Counted from the first letter of the stretch, positions 15,236 to 24,187 are shown. The stretch is DNA of 35,592 bases from Prevotella sp. (GCA_015060485.1 SUYI01000038.1:1-35592); one strand, 5' to 3'. A program made the numbers and translations. Notes: generated by a model from the letters alone, not told the origin.

Positions 15236-16275
15236 TTCTTGCTGTCTTCAAAAACCTTTTTGATGGTGTCGCAAACCACCTGTGTCTGTTCCTTACGACC
15301 CAGGGTGATGCGCAGACACGATTCCAGCCCTTTGTCACCCATGAACTTAATCTTGTAGTCCTGAATCTTCAAGGCTTCCATCAGGGCATCCTTGATTTCC
15401 AGCGGATACTTGATGAGGATGAAGTTAGCCACTGACTTGTAAACTTTGAAGCCGGGCAAGCTGTCGAGTTCCTTCTTATACAACTGACGTCCCCACTCCA
15501 TGTCGTTAGCCACCTGACGATAGTGGTCGTCACTGTCGAGTGCAGCCAGTGCCACAGCCTCAGAGAAACGGTTGTAACCCAGGTACTTATTGACATAGCT
15601 CAGGAACTGGTCGTGTCCCTTGCCGATGAATCCGAAACCACAGCGCAAGCCCGGCAGTCCGTAGAACTTCGACAGGGTGCGCGAGATGATAAGGTTGTTA
15701 TATTTCTCAATCAGCGGAGCAATATAGGCCGTATCCGTCGAGATGAAGCTGGCATAAGCCTCGTCGATGAGTACCATGGTGTCGGTGGGGATATTCTCCA
15801 TGATGCGGCCAATCTCGTCAGGAGTCAGACCGTTACCCGTGGGGTTGTTGGGCGAAGCCAGCAACAGCATACGAGGATGTACGCGATTGGTATACTCGAC
15901 AACCTCGTCGATGTCGTAGGCGAAGGTATCCTCCTTCTCGTGCAGGGGATACATTTCGAATGCGCCGTCGCACTCGCTGGCTACGCGGTTGTAGTACCAC
16001 CATGAGAACTCGGGGATCAGGATCTTCTTGTTGTCGCCCTTGCTCAGGAAATAGTGGATGGAGTTCTTCAGCATATCCTCGCCACCGTAGGTCAGCAGCA
16101 CCTGCTCCTCGGGAACTCCGTAAATCTCGCTGACTCGTACGCTGATAACGCTCTTTTTACCCTGGTCGTAGATGCGGGTGTAGAAGCATAGATCCTTCGG
16201 GTCGAAATTTTTCACAGCGTCAAGCACCTTCTCGCTTGGCTCGAAATTGAATTCATTTCTATCAAGATAGTTCAT
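15232..16275 (-). CDS. HisC-like PLP-dependent aminotransferase or decarboxylase
   Basis: 347 aa, fold type I. Visible motifs: LLASPNNPTGNGL (PLP and substrate contact), VLIDEAYASF (Asp to the PLP nitrogen) and ISRTLSKFYGLPGLRCGF (Schiff-base Lys in SRTLSK). Close to histidinol-phosphate aminotransferase and the CobD/phosphoserine-decarboxylase branch. No other his gene is nearby, and it is fused by overlap to a lipid head-group transferase. An attractive inference is that it makes an amino-alcohol phosphate or a phosphonate precursor for that pathway; plain histidine synthesis remains possible. First gene after two tandem promoters. Confidence 0.8.
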   Translation of the reverse strand: MNYLDRNEFNFEPSEKVLDAVKNFDPKDLCFYTRIYDQGKKSVISVRVSEIYGVPEEQVLLTYGGEDMLKNSIHYFLSKGDNKKILIPEFSWWYYNRVASECDGAFEMYPLHEKEDTFAYDIDEVVEYTNRVHPRMLLLASPNNPTGNGLTPDEIGRIMENIPTDTMVLIDEAYASFISTDTAYIAPLIEKYNNLIISRTLSKFYGLPGLRCGFGFIGKGHDQFLSYVNKYLGYNRFSEAVALAALDSDDHYRQVANDMEWGRQLYKKELDSLPGFKVYKSVANFILIKYPLEIKDALMEALKIQDYKIKFMGDKGLESCLRITLGRKEQTQVVCDTIKKVFEDSKK

Positions 16276-16306
16276 TATATTCTTATTTTTGTTACTTTAC
16301 AGCCTG

Positions 16307-16337
16307 CAAAGGTACGAATAAGTGAGCAAAAAACAAA
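16307..16337 (-). promoter_or_regulatory. proximal promoter of the aminotransferase-to-argH run
   Basis: Minus strand TTTG (16337-16334), 19 bases, TACCTTTG (16314-16307); about 31 bases before the aminotransferase start. Confidence 0.8.
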
Positions 16338-16390
16338 GGGAAAACTCGTTTTTCTTTGTTTTTTCGAACGAAAGTCCCTTCGAGCCTGCT

Positions 16391-16422
16391 CAAAGGTACG
16401 ACTTTTTCTATAATATACCAAA
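16391..16422 (-). promoter_or_regulatory. distal tandem promoter of the same run
   Basis: Minus strand TTTG (16422-16419), 20 bases, TACCTTTG (16398-16391). The surrounding AGCCTGC...AAAGGTACGA is shared with the proximal promoter, which suggests a local duplication. Confidence 0.72.
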
Positions 16423-16436
16423 TTTTTAGGAATACA

Positions 16437-16468
16437 TTTGCTCATTTGGATAAAAAAGTGTACTTTTG
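16437..16468 (+). promoter_or_regulatory. promoter of the ior-paaK operon
   Basis: TTTG (16437-16440), 20 bases, TACTTTTG (16461-16468), about 39 bases before the iorA start. It is back to back with the distal minus-strand promoter. Confidence 0.78.
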
Positions 16469-16507
16469 CAACCTAAACGAGCGAAAACGTAACAAAATGA
16501 CACAAAT

Positions 16508-18139
16508 ATGGCAAAAAAACTATTATTAGGAGACGAAGCTATTGCCTTGGGAGCCATTCATGCCGGTCTTTCCGGTGTGTATGCCTATCCTGGCACCCCG
16601 TCGACCGAGATTACTGAGTTCATTCAGGGTAATGCCCTTGCGAAGGAACGCGGCATTCACAGCCGCTGGAGCACCAACGAAAAGACGGCTATGGAAGCTG
16701 CGCTAGGCATGTCGTTCATGGGCAAACGTGCCTTAGTGTGTATGAAACATGTCGGACTGAACGTCTGTGCCGACCCGTTTGTAAACAGCGGCATGACAGG
16801 CGTTAATGGCGGTGTGATTGTTTTGGTGGCCGACGACCCCTCGATGCACTCTTCTCAGGACGAGCAGGACTCGCGTTTCTATGGCAAGTTCGCCATGATT
16901 CCGACCTTCGAACCTTCGAACCAGCAGGAGGCCTACAACATGGTTGAGGCTGCTTTCGAATATTCCGAGCAGCAGAAACTGCCCGTGCTGATGCGCGTCA
17001 CCACCCGCATGGCCCATAGTCGCGCCGTAGTGGAGGTGAAAGACGAAGCCCGTCAGCAAAATGAGTTGAACTACAATGCCGTCGCTGCCAACTGGGTTTT
17101 GCTGCCCGCCAATGCCCGCAAGCGTAACGACGTGGTGACGGCCCAACAGGCTCAGCTTGAGGAAGACGCCGCCAAGTCCACCTATAACATTTATTGCGAG
17201 GGTCAGGACAAGTCGCTGGGTATCATTGCCAGTGGTATTGGCTTTAACTATGTCAACGAGTGCTTCCCACAAGGAAGTCCCTATCCCATACTGAAAATTT
17301 CGCAGTATCCGTTGCCCAAGAAACTGGTGCGCCGTTTGATGGACGAGTGCGAAAAGGTACTTATCGTCGAGGAAGGTCAGCCGTTCATCGAGGACATCGT
17401 TCGTGGTGTAAGCGAGATTAAACCTCAAACCTCAAATCTCAAACCACAAATCTTAGGTAAGCTCGATGGCACACTGCCCCGTACGGGTGAACTGAACCCG
17501 GATATCGTAAAAAAGGCTTTGGGTATGGATTGCGGCCAGTGCTTCGATCCCTGCGCCGACGTGGCTCCACGTCCTCCTGCATTGTGTCAGGGCTGTGGTC
17601 ATCGCGACGTGTATGCTGCCCTAAACGAGGTGCTGAAAGAATACGAGAATCCCCGTGTCTTCGGCGACATCGGTTGTTATACGCTGGGCTTCCTGCCTCC
17701 GTTCCGTGCCATTCACTCGTGCGTTGACATGGGTGCTTCGATAACGATGGCGAAGGGTGCTGCCGATGCAGGTCAGTGGCCTGCTGTGGCCATCATCGGT
17801 GACTCGACGTTTACCCATAGCGGTATGACGGGTCTGCTCGATGCCATCAACGAAAATGCCAACATCACCGTCATCATCAGCGACAACCTGACAACGGGTA
17901 TGACAGGTGGACAGGACTCTGCAGGTACCAATAAATTCGAGGCCATCTGCCGTGGCTTGGGACTCAGCGACGAACATCTGAAAGTTGTGGTCCCCCTGCC
18001 CAAGAACATGCCCGAAATAACACAGATCATCCGTGACGAGATTAACTACAAGGGTACCAGCGTGATTATTCCACGCCGTGAGTGCATGCAAACCTTGCAG
18101 CGTCACCTGAAACAGAAAAAAGCGGCAGAGAAAAAGTAA
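16508..18139 (+). CDS. iorA: indolepyruvate ferredoxin oxidoreductase, alpha subunit
   Basis: 543 aa. Thiamine-diphosphate enzyme that with IorB oxidatively decarboxylates arylpyruvates to aryl-acetyl-CoA with ferredoxin, or runs the reaction in reverse. Seen: GVYAYPGTPSTEITEF at the N-terminus, CQGCGHRDVYAAL, GDIGCYTLGFLPPF, and the TPP/Mg motif GDSTFTHSGMTGLLDAINEN. It ends soon after IPRRECMQ and lacks the C-terminal double [4Fe-4S] ferredoxin domain of archaeal IorA; I recall similarly short forms in Bacteroides. Residues about 304-315 (KPQTSNLKPQIL) come from an in-frame heptamer array in a loop. First gene of the operon. Confidence 0.94.
   Translation: MAKKLLLGDEAIALGAIHAGLSGVYAYPGTPSTEITEFIQGNALAKERGIHSRWSTNEKTAMEAALGMSFMGKRALVCMKHVGLNVCADPFVNSGMTGVNGGVIVLVADDPSMHSSQDEQDSRFYGKFAMIPTFEPSNQQEAYNMVEAAFEYSEQQKLPVLMRVTTRMAHSRAVVEVKDEARQQNELNYNAVAANWVLLPANARKRNDVVTAQQAQLEEDAAKSTYNIYCEGQDKSLGIIASGIGFNYVNECFPQGSPYPILKISQYPLPKKLVRRLMDECEKVLIVEEGQPFIEDIVRGVSEIKPQTSNLKPQILGKLDGTLPRTGELNPDIVKKALGMDCGQCFDPCADVAPRPPALCQGCGHRDVYAALNEVLKEYENPRVFGDIGCYTLGFLPPFRAIHSCVDMGASITMAKGAADAGQWPAVAIIGDSTFTHSGMTGLLDAINENANITVIISDNLTTGMTGGQDSAGTNKFEAICRGLGLSDEHLKVVVPLPKNMPEITQIIRDEINYKGTSVIIPRRECMQTLQRHLKQKKAAEKK
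17417..17451 (+). repeat. in-frame heptamer array in iorA
   Basis: CTCAAAC, CTCAAAT, CTCAAAC, CACAAAT, with a related ATTAAAC unit in front. Encodes KPQTSNL followed by KPQIL, a 7-residue period. Same family as 12466-12497. Confidence 0.85.
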
Positions 18140-18144
18140 AATGG

Positions 18145-18158
18145 TAAAAAGTAAAAAG
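18145..18158 (+). repeat. short heptamer array (TAAAAAG)2
   Basis: Two 7-bp units between the iorA stop and the iorB start, ending seven bases before the iorB ATG. Confidence 0.6.
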
Positions 18159-18165
18159 GTTAATC

Positions 18166-18738
18166 ATGAAGACTGATATTATATTGTGCGGCGTAGGAGG
18201 ACAAGGCATCCTCTCCATCGCTACCATCATTGGCGAAGCCGCTATGAACGAGAACCTATATATCAAGCAGGCCGAGGTACACGGTATGAGCCAGCGCGGT
18301 GGTGATGTGCAGTCGAACCTGCGCATCTCCTCAGAGCCTATCCACAGCGACCTGATTGCCAAGGGTAGTGCCGATGTCATCATCTCAATGGAACCCATGG
18401 AAGCCCTGCGCTACCTGCCCTTCCTGTCGAAGGAGGGTTGGATTATCACGTCGTCGACACCCTTCGTCAACATTACCAACTATCCTGACATGGAGGTTAT
18501 CAAGGCAGACTTGGCGAAGTTGCCTCATGTCATCACCCTCGACATCGAACAGAAGGCCAAGGACAATGGCGTGCCCCGTTCGGCTAATGTCATTCTGCTG
18601 GGAGCTGCCCAGAAAGCACTCGGCATTGAGTACGAGAAGCTGGAAGATGCCATCCGTCGTGTCTTCGGACGCAAGGGTGAAGCCATCGTCGAGGCTAACA
18701 TCAAGGCATTGGCTTTAGGCCGTGAGGCTCAGAAATAA
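18166..18738 (+). CDS. iorB: indolepyruvate ferredoxin oxidoreductase, beta subunit
   Basis: 190 aa, pyruvate:ferredoxin oxidoreductase gamma-type domain. Diagnostic stretches: IILCGVGGQGILSIATIIGE, AEVHGMSQRGGDVQSNLRIS and PRSANVILLGAAQKALGI. It forms the heterodimer with IorA and completes the CoA and electron-transfer site. It starts 26 bases after iorA. A small hairpin (18739-18745 with 18753-18759) follows the stop and covers the first ATG of the next frame. Confidence 0.95.
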   Translation: MKTDIILCGVGGQGILSIATIIGEAAMNENLYIKQAEVHGMSQRGGDVQSNLRISSEPIHSDLIAKGSADVIISMEPMEALRYLPFLSKEGWIITSSTPFVNITNYPDMEVIKADLAKLPHVITLDIEQKAKDNGVPRSANVILLGAAQKALGIEYEKLEDAIRRVFGRKGEAIVEANIKALALGREAQK

Positions 18739-18759
18739 CGTCATTTTAACGGAATGACG
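18739..18759 (+). promoter_or_regulatory. intercistronic hairpin CGTCATT/AATGACG
   Basis: 7-bp stem and 7-base loop right after the iorB stop. No T-run follows, so it is not a full terminator; it could adjust the ratio of iorB to the aminotransferase or protect the mRNA end. Confidence 0.5.
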
Positions 18760-18780
18760 ACATTACGAATAATTGAAGAA

Positions 18781-20097
18781 ATGAAAGAAACTCCGATAAG
18801 AAAAGAAATCGTTGACGGGCTGATTGCCAAGTTGGGCATTCAGGACTTCGCCAAAGCCACCATCCGTGAGGTGAAGCAGGTGGCTGCGATGGCTGAGAAA
18901 GAGAGTGGCGTGGAATTCATCAAGATGGAGATGGGCATTCCCGGACTGCCTGCCGCACAGGTGGGTGTCGATGCCCAGATTAAGTCGCTCCAAGACGGCA
19001 TCGCCCATTCCTACCCCGATATCCAGGGCTATCCGGAACTGAAGAAGCAGGCTTCGCGCTTTGTCAAGGCTTTTATCGATGTCGACATCGCTCCTGAGGG
19101 TTGCGTACCCGTCAGCGGAAGCATGCAGGGCACGTTTGCATCTTTTCTGACCTGTTCGCAGGCCAACAAGGCAAAAGACACCGTATTGTTCATCGACCCC
19201 GGATTCCCCGTTCAGAAGATGCAGTTGCAGGTGCAGGGTGTGAAGTATGAGACCTTCGATGTGTACGACTATCGCGGCGACAAACTCCGTGCCAAGCTGG
19301 AGGGTTATCTGAAGGTAGGCAACATCTGCGCCATCGTCTATTCGAATCCCAACAATCCCGCGTGGATATGTATGACCGAAGAGGAACTGAAGACCATTGG
19401 TGAACTCGCCACGAAATACGACGCCATCGTGATGGAAGACCTTGCCTATTTCGCTATGGATTTCCGTCAGGACTTGAGCAAGCCTTTCGAGGCTCCTTTC
19501 CAGCCCACCGTAGCCCGCTATACAGACAACTACATGCTGCTCATCTCGGGCTCGAAGGCTTTCAGCTATGCCGGCGAGCGCATTGGTGTGACGTGCATCT
19601 CAGACAAGCTGTTCCATCGTCACTACGACGACCTCTCGGCCCACTACGAAGGCCTGCCCTTCGGATTGGTATTCTCCACGCGCATGCTCTACGCCCTGTC
19701 TTCAGGTACAAGCCACTCGGCCCAGTATGCAATGGCAGCCATGCTGAAAGCCGCCAGCGACGGAACCTACAATTTCCGTGCCGAGGTAAAGGTATATGGA
19801 GACCGTGCCCACAAACTGAAGGAGATATTCCTGCGTCATCACTTCCACATCGTCTACGACAAAGACCTCAACCAGCCTGTTGCCGACGGATTTTATTTCA
19901 CCATCGGCTATCCCGGCATGACGAGTGGCAAATTGGCTCAGGAACTGATGTACTATGGCGTTTCGGCCATTTGTCTCATCACCACAGGTTCGCATCAGGA
20001 AGGCCTACGCGTGTGTACCTCTTTTATAGAAGACCACCAGTACGACCAGCTGGAGAAGCGTATGCAGATATTTGCAGAGAACAACCCTATCAAATAA
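18781..20097 (+). CDS. PLP-dependent aminotransferase (aromatic amino acid/arylpyruvate)
   Basis: 438 aa from MKETPIRKEIVDGLIAKLGI. The ATG at 18754 is rejected because it lies in a hairpin arm and adds non-family residues. Fold type I: NPNNPAWICMTEEEL, VMEDLAYFAM (Asp to PLP) and LLISGSKAFSYAGERIG (Schiff-base Lys). The substrate is inferred from context: between iorAB and paaK it would interconvert phenylalanine, tryptophan or tyrosine with the arylpyruvate used by IorAB. I recall homologues at the same place in Bacteroides. The annotation as an aspartate-type aminotransferase is not excluded by sequence alone. Confidence 0.85.
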   Translation: MKETPIRKEIVDGLIAKLGIQDFAKATIREVKQVAAMAEKESGVEFIKMEMGIPGLPAAQVGVDAQIKSLQDGIAHSYPDIQGYPELKKQASRFVKAFIDVDIAPEGCVPVSGSMQGTFASFLTCSQANKAKDTVLFIDPGFPVQKMQLQVQGVKYETFDVYDYRGDKLRAKLEGYLKVGNICAIVYSNPNNPAWICMTEEELKTIGELATKYDAIVMEDLAYFAMDFRQDLSKPFEAPFQPTVARYTDNYMLLISGSKAFSYAGERIGVTCISDKLFHRHYDDLSAHYEGLPFGLVFSTRMLYALSSGTSHSAQYAMAAMLKAASDGTYNFRAEVKVYGDRAHKLKEIFLRHHFHIVYDKDLNQPVADGFYFTIGYPGMTSGKLAQELMYYGVSAICLITTGSHQEGLRVCTSFIEDHQYDQLEKRMQIFAENNPIK

Positions 20098-20124
20098 AGA
20101 CAAAGACAAAAACAAAGAACAACA

Positions 20125-21213
20125 ATGACTTTAAAAAATCTTTTCAGACAGTCTTTCCTCGCCTTGCTGCTGGCATTCGTCAGTACGAGTGTGATGGCGC
20201 AAGAGAAAAAAGACGCCAAGAAAATCGACTGGCTGCAGGAACTGAAAAACCGCATTACCATCAACGGTTACATGCAAGGCGGCTATGCATACAGCGATCA
20301 AGGCGGGAAGACCACCAGTGAGTTCAATTTCAAGCGTGCCATCTTCTGGATCAAAGGAAGAATCACCGACCGCTGGTCGTTCCTGTTCATGAACAACTTC
20401 GCCATATCGCCTGGCCCGCTGGAGTATTGGACCGACTTCCGCGTGACGAACAACAATGCGCTAACCGTTCGTATCGGACAGTTCCAGCACCCGTTCTCGC
20501 TGGAGAGTCCACTTACTCCCACGATGCTCGAACTCATTGACATCACCTCGCAGTCAGTAGCCCTTCTGGCTAACGGCAACGAGCCGATGCTTGGGCCCAA
20601 CTACGGCCGCGATCAGGGTATCATGCTGCTGGGCGACCTGTTTAACAACAAATTCCACTACGAGCTGGCCGTCATGAACGGACAAGGCATCAACCGTAAA
20701 GACGGTAATAGCGACAAGGACGTCATCCTGAAGCTGGATTACCGTCCTATAAAGGAGTTGCGCATCGTTGCCTCGGGTCAAAAAGGGCGCGGACATGCCG
20801 TCAGCACCGTTGCATGGAACGATATTCAGGTTGGCGACGACTATCGCCGCGATCGCGTCAGCTTCGGCGGTGAACTGAAAGTTCCAACTCAGCTGGGCCG
20901 CAAGTCGACGAGTGGCGGCATTTGTCTGCGTAGCGAGTTCCTGGCTGGTAAGGATGGCGATGTGGGCAGTCGCGGTGCCTATATGACTGGTTCAGTGGCT
21001 ATCGGCAAGGGTGTCGACGTGATAGCATCAGCCGACTATTACGACCGTAATACGGATGTCAGTGGATGGCAGCGTACTGATCTCACTGGCGGCCTGCAAT
21101 ACTGGTTCTACCCCAAGTGCCGCTTGCAGTTGCAATATACGCATAGCTTCTGTGGTGAGATGATGGGCGACGACTACAACCGCCTTCAGGCTCAAGTGCA
21201 GGTAGCATTTTAA
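20125..21213 (+). CDS. porin (phosphate-selective porin O/P family)
   Basis: 362 aa with a signal peptide ending VMAQE. Beta-rich throughout with aromatic girdles (ITINGYMQGGYAYSD, RWSFLFMNNFAI, LQYWFYPKCRLQLQYTHSF) and a C-terminal VQVAF, typical of outer-membrane barrels. Porin O/P-like proteins are general anion or organic-acid channels in Bacteroidota; here it may admit arylacetates. It lies 27 bases after the aminotransferase and precedes a symporter, so uptake across both membranes is encoded together. Confidence 0.82.
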   Translation: MTLKNLFRQSFLALLLAFVSTSVMAQEKKDAKKIDWLQELKNRITINGYMQGGYAYSDQGGKTTSEFNFKRAIFWIKGRITDRWSFLFMNNFAISPGPLEYWTDFRVTNNNALTVRIGQFQHPFSLESPLTPTMLELIDITSQSVALLANGNEPMLGPNYGRDQGIMLLGDLFNNKFHYELAVMNGQGINRKDGNSDKDVILKLDYRPIKELRIVASGQKGRGHAVSTVAWNDIQVGDDYRRDRVSFGGELKVPTQLGRKSTSGGICLRSEFLAGKDGDVGSRGAYMTGSVAIGKGVDVIASADYYDRNTDVSGWQRTDLTGGLQYWFYPKCRLQLQYTHSFCGEMMGDDYNRLQAQVQVAF

Positions 21214-21214
21214 G

Positions 21215-21253
21215 TGATGAGTGAAAAATGAAGAGTGAATAATTTGCTTCCGC
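21215..21253 (+). repeat. heptamer array (TGAARAR-type)4 plus TTTGCTTCCGC tail
   Basis: Units TGATGAG, TGAAAAA, TGAAGAG, TGAATAA, then TTTGCTTCCGC, starting right behind the porin stop. Same family as 10013 and 25541. Confidence 0.85.
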
Positions 21254-21280
21254 AATAATTGATAATCAAAAATTAATAAG

Positions 21281-22804
21281 ATGTTAATCAAAGTTCTTCT
21301 AACGATAGTATTTTTTGCCGTCATGCTGGGCGTGGGAATCTACTCACGCAAACAAGCCAGCAGTGTCGACGGCTTTGTATTGGGTGGACGTTCTGTAGGT
21401 CCCTGGCTCACGGCCTTCGCTTTCGGTACCTCTTATTTCTCGGCAGTGGTCTTTGTGGGCTATGCCGGACAGTTCGGATGGAAATACGGTCTCTCCAGCG
21501 CATGGATTGGTATTGGTAATGCCATTATCGGTTCGTTGCTGGCTTGGCTCATTTTAGGCCGTCGCACAAAGCTGATGACCCAGCATATCGAGAGCCGTAC
21601 CATGCCCGATTTCTTTGGTACACGTTTCAACGATCAGGGATTGCGTGTAGTGGCTTCCGTCATTGCCTTTGTGTTCCTGATTCCTTATACGGCTGGTGTC
21701 TATAGCGGCATCTCCCGCCTTTTCGAGATGGGGTTCGACATCCCCTACGAGTATTGCGTCATCATCATGTCGATTCTGACTGCCATCTACGTCATCATTG
21801 GCGGTTATAAGGCAACGGCTATGAACGACTTCATCCAGGGTATCATCATGCTCTTTGGTATTGTGGCAGTCATTCTGGCTGTGCTGAATGCACAGGGAGG
21901 ACTGACAGCAGCTGTCGATAAACTGGCACAGATTCCTTCTGACGCCGATCCGACGGTGAATGGTGGCTTTGCCTCGTGGTTCGGACCTGATCCCTGTGGA
22001 TTGCTAGGCGTGGTGATTCTGACATCGCTGGGAACCATGGGACTGCCCCAGATGGTGGGTAAGTTCTACTCCATTACCGACGAGAGTGCCATCAAGCGTG
22101 GTACCGTCATCTCTACCATCTTCGCCTTTATCGTTGCTGGTGGCTGCTACTTCCTCGGTGGCTTCGGACGTCTCTATGAGCCCGTCATCAATGAAGCAAC
22201 AGGCAAGATAGCCTTCGACTCCATTGTACCCGCCATGCTGATTACACTGCCCGACGTGCTCATCGCCCTCGTGGTATTGCTGGTGCTCTCAGCATCCATG
22301 TCGACACTGGCCTCGTTGGTACTGACATCGAGTTCTACCATGACCCTCGACCTCATCTATCGCGACAAGAAGTCGTTGCCTGGCGAGGTGGAGGAAGGAA
22401 CCATCGACGATATCGTGTCTGAGAAAATCGAGCAACGCAAGGTGGTCATCATGCGTGTACTCATCATGTTCTTCATCGCCATCTCCCTGTTGATAGCCCT
22501 GAATCCTCCCACGTTCATCGCACAGCTCATGGGCATTTCGTGGGGTGCACTGGCTGGTGCATTCCTGGCTCCCTTCATGCTGGGCCTCTATTGGCGCGGC
22601 GTCACCAAGGCATCCGTCTGGGCTTGTTTCGTTTGGGGTGTGGGACTTACCGTCATCAACATGCTCGCAGGCAACCCCATCAATCCCATCAACTGCGGTG
22701 CCATCGCCATGGTGGGTGGTTTCCCCGTCGTCTGGCTGGTAAGTCTCTTCACCAAGAAACTCCCCATGCAGATGGTCGACAAGATTTTCGAGTGTTACGA
22801 ATAA
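21281..22804 (+). CDS. sodium:solute symporter (SSS family)
   Basis: 507 aa, about 13 membrane helices. SSS features: GRSVGPWLTAFAFGTSYFSA at the Na+ site region, GYKATAMNDFIQGIIMLFG, and ASMSTLASLVLTSSSTMTLD near helix 8 (Ser residues for Na2). Imports an organic solute with Na+. Given neighbouring paaK and ior genes, an aryl acid or aromatic compound is a reasonable guess; proline- or acetate-type substrates cannot be excluded from sequence. Confidence 0.92.
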   Translation: MLIKVLLTIVFFAVMLGVGIYSRKQASSVDGFVLGGRSVGPWLTAFAFGTSYFSAVVFVGYAGQFGWKYGLSSAWIGIGNAIIGSLLAWLILGRRTKLMTQHIESRTMPDFFGTRFNDQGLRVVASVIAFVFLIPYTAGVYSGISRLFEMGFDIPYEYCVIIMSILTAIYVIIGGYKATAMNDFIQGIIMLFGIVAVILAVLNAQGGLTAAVDKLAQIPSDADPTVNGGFASWFGPDPCGLLGVVILTSLGTMGLPQMVGKFYSITDESAIKRGTVISTIFAFIVAGGCYFLGGFGRLYEPVINEATGKIAFDSIVPAMLITLPDVLIALVVLLVLSASMSTLASLVLTSSSTMTLDLIYRDKKSLPGEVEEGTIDDIVSEKIEQRKVVIMRVLIMFFIAISLLIALNPPTFIAQLMGISWGALAGAFLAPFMLGLYWRGVTKASVWACFVWGVGLTVINMLAGNPINPINCGAIAMVGGFPVVWLVSLFTKKLPMQMVDKIFECYE

Positions 22805-22845
22805 TTTCGTAATGACGTCATCACCCTATGGTATTCATAAAGATT

Positions 22846-22870
22846 AAAGTTCAAAGTTCAAAGTTCAAAG
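22846..22870 (+). repeat. heptamer array (AAAGTTC)3
   Basis: Three and a half 7-bp units ending four bases before the paaK start codon. Confidence 0.9.
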
Positions 22871-22874
22871 AATC

Positions 22875-24182
22875 ATGATTTGGAATCCGAATAAAGAATG
22901 CATGAGTCGCGACGAGATGAGCGCGCTCCAAGGCAAACGACTGCACAAAATTGTGGAGTATGTCTACCACAACGTGCCGTTCTATCGTAACAAACTCCAG
23001 GAGCTGGACATCCGCCCGGATGACATCCAGACCATCGAGGACATCAAGAAGCTGCCCTTCACCACCAAGAAGGACCTGCGCGACAACTATCCCTTTGGCC
23101 TGCAGGCTGCACCTCAGAGTGAAATTATCCGCGTGCACGCCTCCAGCGGTACCACGGGCAACCCCACCATCGTAGGCTATACCCGCAAGGACATCGGTGT
23201 GTGGAGCGAGTGCATGGCGCGCTGTCTGACGGCCTATGGCGTCACCCGCGACGACATCTTTTCTGTGGCCTACGGCTATGGCTTGTTCACTGGTGGTCTT
23301 GGCGCCCACTATGGCGTCGAGCATCTGGGTGCCTCGGTCATCCCAGCCGGTACGGGAAATACAGAGAAACACCTGAAGCTGATTCGCGACCTGGGCATTA
23401 CGGGTATCGCCTGCACGCCGTCATACGCCCTCTATCTGGCCGAGACGATGGAGAAGATGGGTATCACGAAGGACCAGATCAAGCTTCGCATCGGCGCCTT
23501 TGGCGCTGAGCCTTGGACCGAGAGCATGCGTCAGGAGATTCAGGAGCGCCTTGGTCTGAAGGGTTACAACATCTACGGCCTCTCCGAGGTGATGGGTCCC
23601 AGCGTCAGCTATGAGTGCCAGATGCAGCACGGAAGCCACATCAACGAGGACCATTTCTATCCCGAAATCATCAATCCCACTACGCTGGAGTCGTTGCCCA
23701 ACGGACAGACAGGCGAACTGGTATTCACCACACTGACAAAAGAGGGCATGCCCGTCTTGCGCTATCGCACCCGCGACCTTTGTTCGCTGTTGCCTGGTAC
23801 GTGCGACTGTGGTCGTACCAACGTCCGCATGGGACGCATCGAGGGCCGCTCGGACGACATGCTCATCATCCGCGGTATCAACGTATTCCCGTCGCAGGTC
23901 GAGAGCGTCGTACTCTCCATGCCCGAGTTTGCTCCGCGCTACATGCTTATCGTCAATCGCGAAAAGAACCTCGACACGCTGTTGGTACAGGTGGAGATTC
24001 GTCAGGAGCACTTCACCGGCATCTTCGATACGCCTGCCGCTGTCGATGCCTTGGAGAAAAAGCTGGCCTCGAAGCTCAAGAGCGTACTCAGCATCTCGGC
24101 CAAGGTACAGCTGAAGGCTCCCGGCACCATCGAGCGTTCGCAGGGTAAGAGCGCCCACGTCATTGACAATCGTAAATTGTAA
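22875..24182 (+). CDS. paaK: phenylacetate-CoA ligase, copy 1
   Basis: 435 aa, AMP-forming adenylating enzyme: arylacetate + ATP + CoA to aryl-acetyl-CoA + AMP + PPi. ATP-binding loop HASSGTTGNPTIVGYT, middle motif GLSEVMGPSVSYEC, and CLRTR-like RYRTRDLCSL followed by CDCGRT and GRSDDMLIIRGINVFPSQ. The usual PaaK length. It can load free phenylacetate or indoleacetate for reductive carboxylation by IorAB. It is followed by a diverged second copy, so the two may differ in substrate. Confidence 0.95.
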   Translation: MIWNPNKECMSRDEMSALQGKRLHKIVEYVYHNVPFYRNKLQELDIRPDDIQTIEDIKKLPFTTKKDLRDNYPFGLQAAPQSEIIRVHASSGTTGNPTIVGYTRKDIGVWSECMARCLTAYGVTRDDIFSVAYGYGLFTGGLGAHYGVEHLGASVIPAGTGNTEKHLKLIRDLGITGIACTPSYALYLAETMEKMGITKDQIKLRIGAFGAEPWTESMRQEIQERLGLKGYNIYGLSEVMGPSVSYECQMQHGSHINEDHFYPEIINPTTLESLPNGQTGELVFTTLTKEGMPVLRYRTRDLCSLLPGTCDCGRTNVRMGRIEGRSDDMLIIRGINVFPSQVESVVLSMPEFAPRYMLIVNREKNLDTLLVQVEIRQEHFTGIFDTPAAVDALEKKLASKLKSVLSISAKVQLKAPGTIERSQGKSAHVIDNRKL

Positions 24183-24187
24183 AAATG

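Noticed and set aside
18754..18780. Upstream ATG for the aromatic aminotransferase
   Set aside because: It lies in the arm of a hairpin and adds nine residues that do not look like the family N-terminus.
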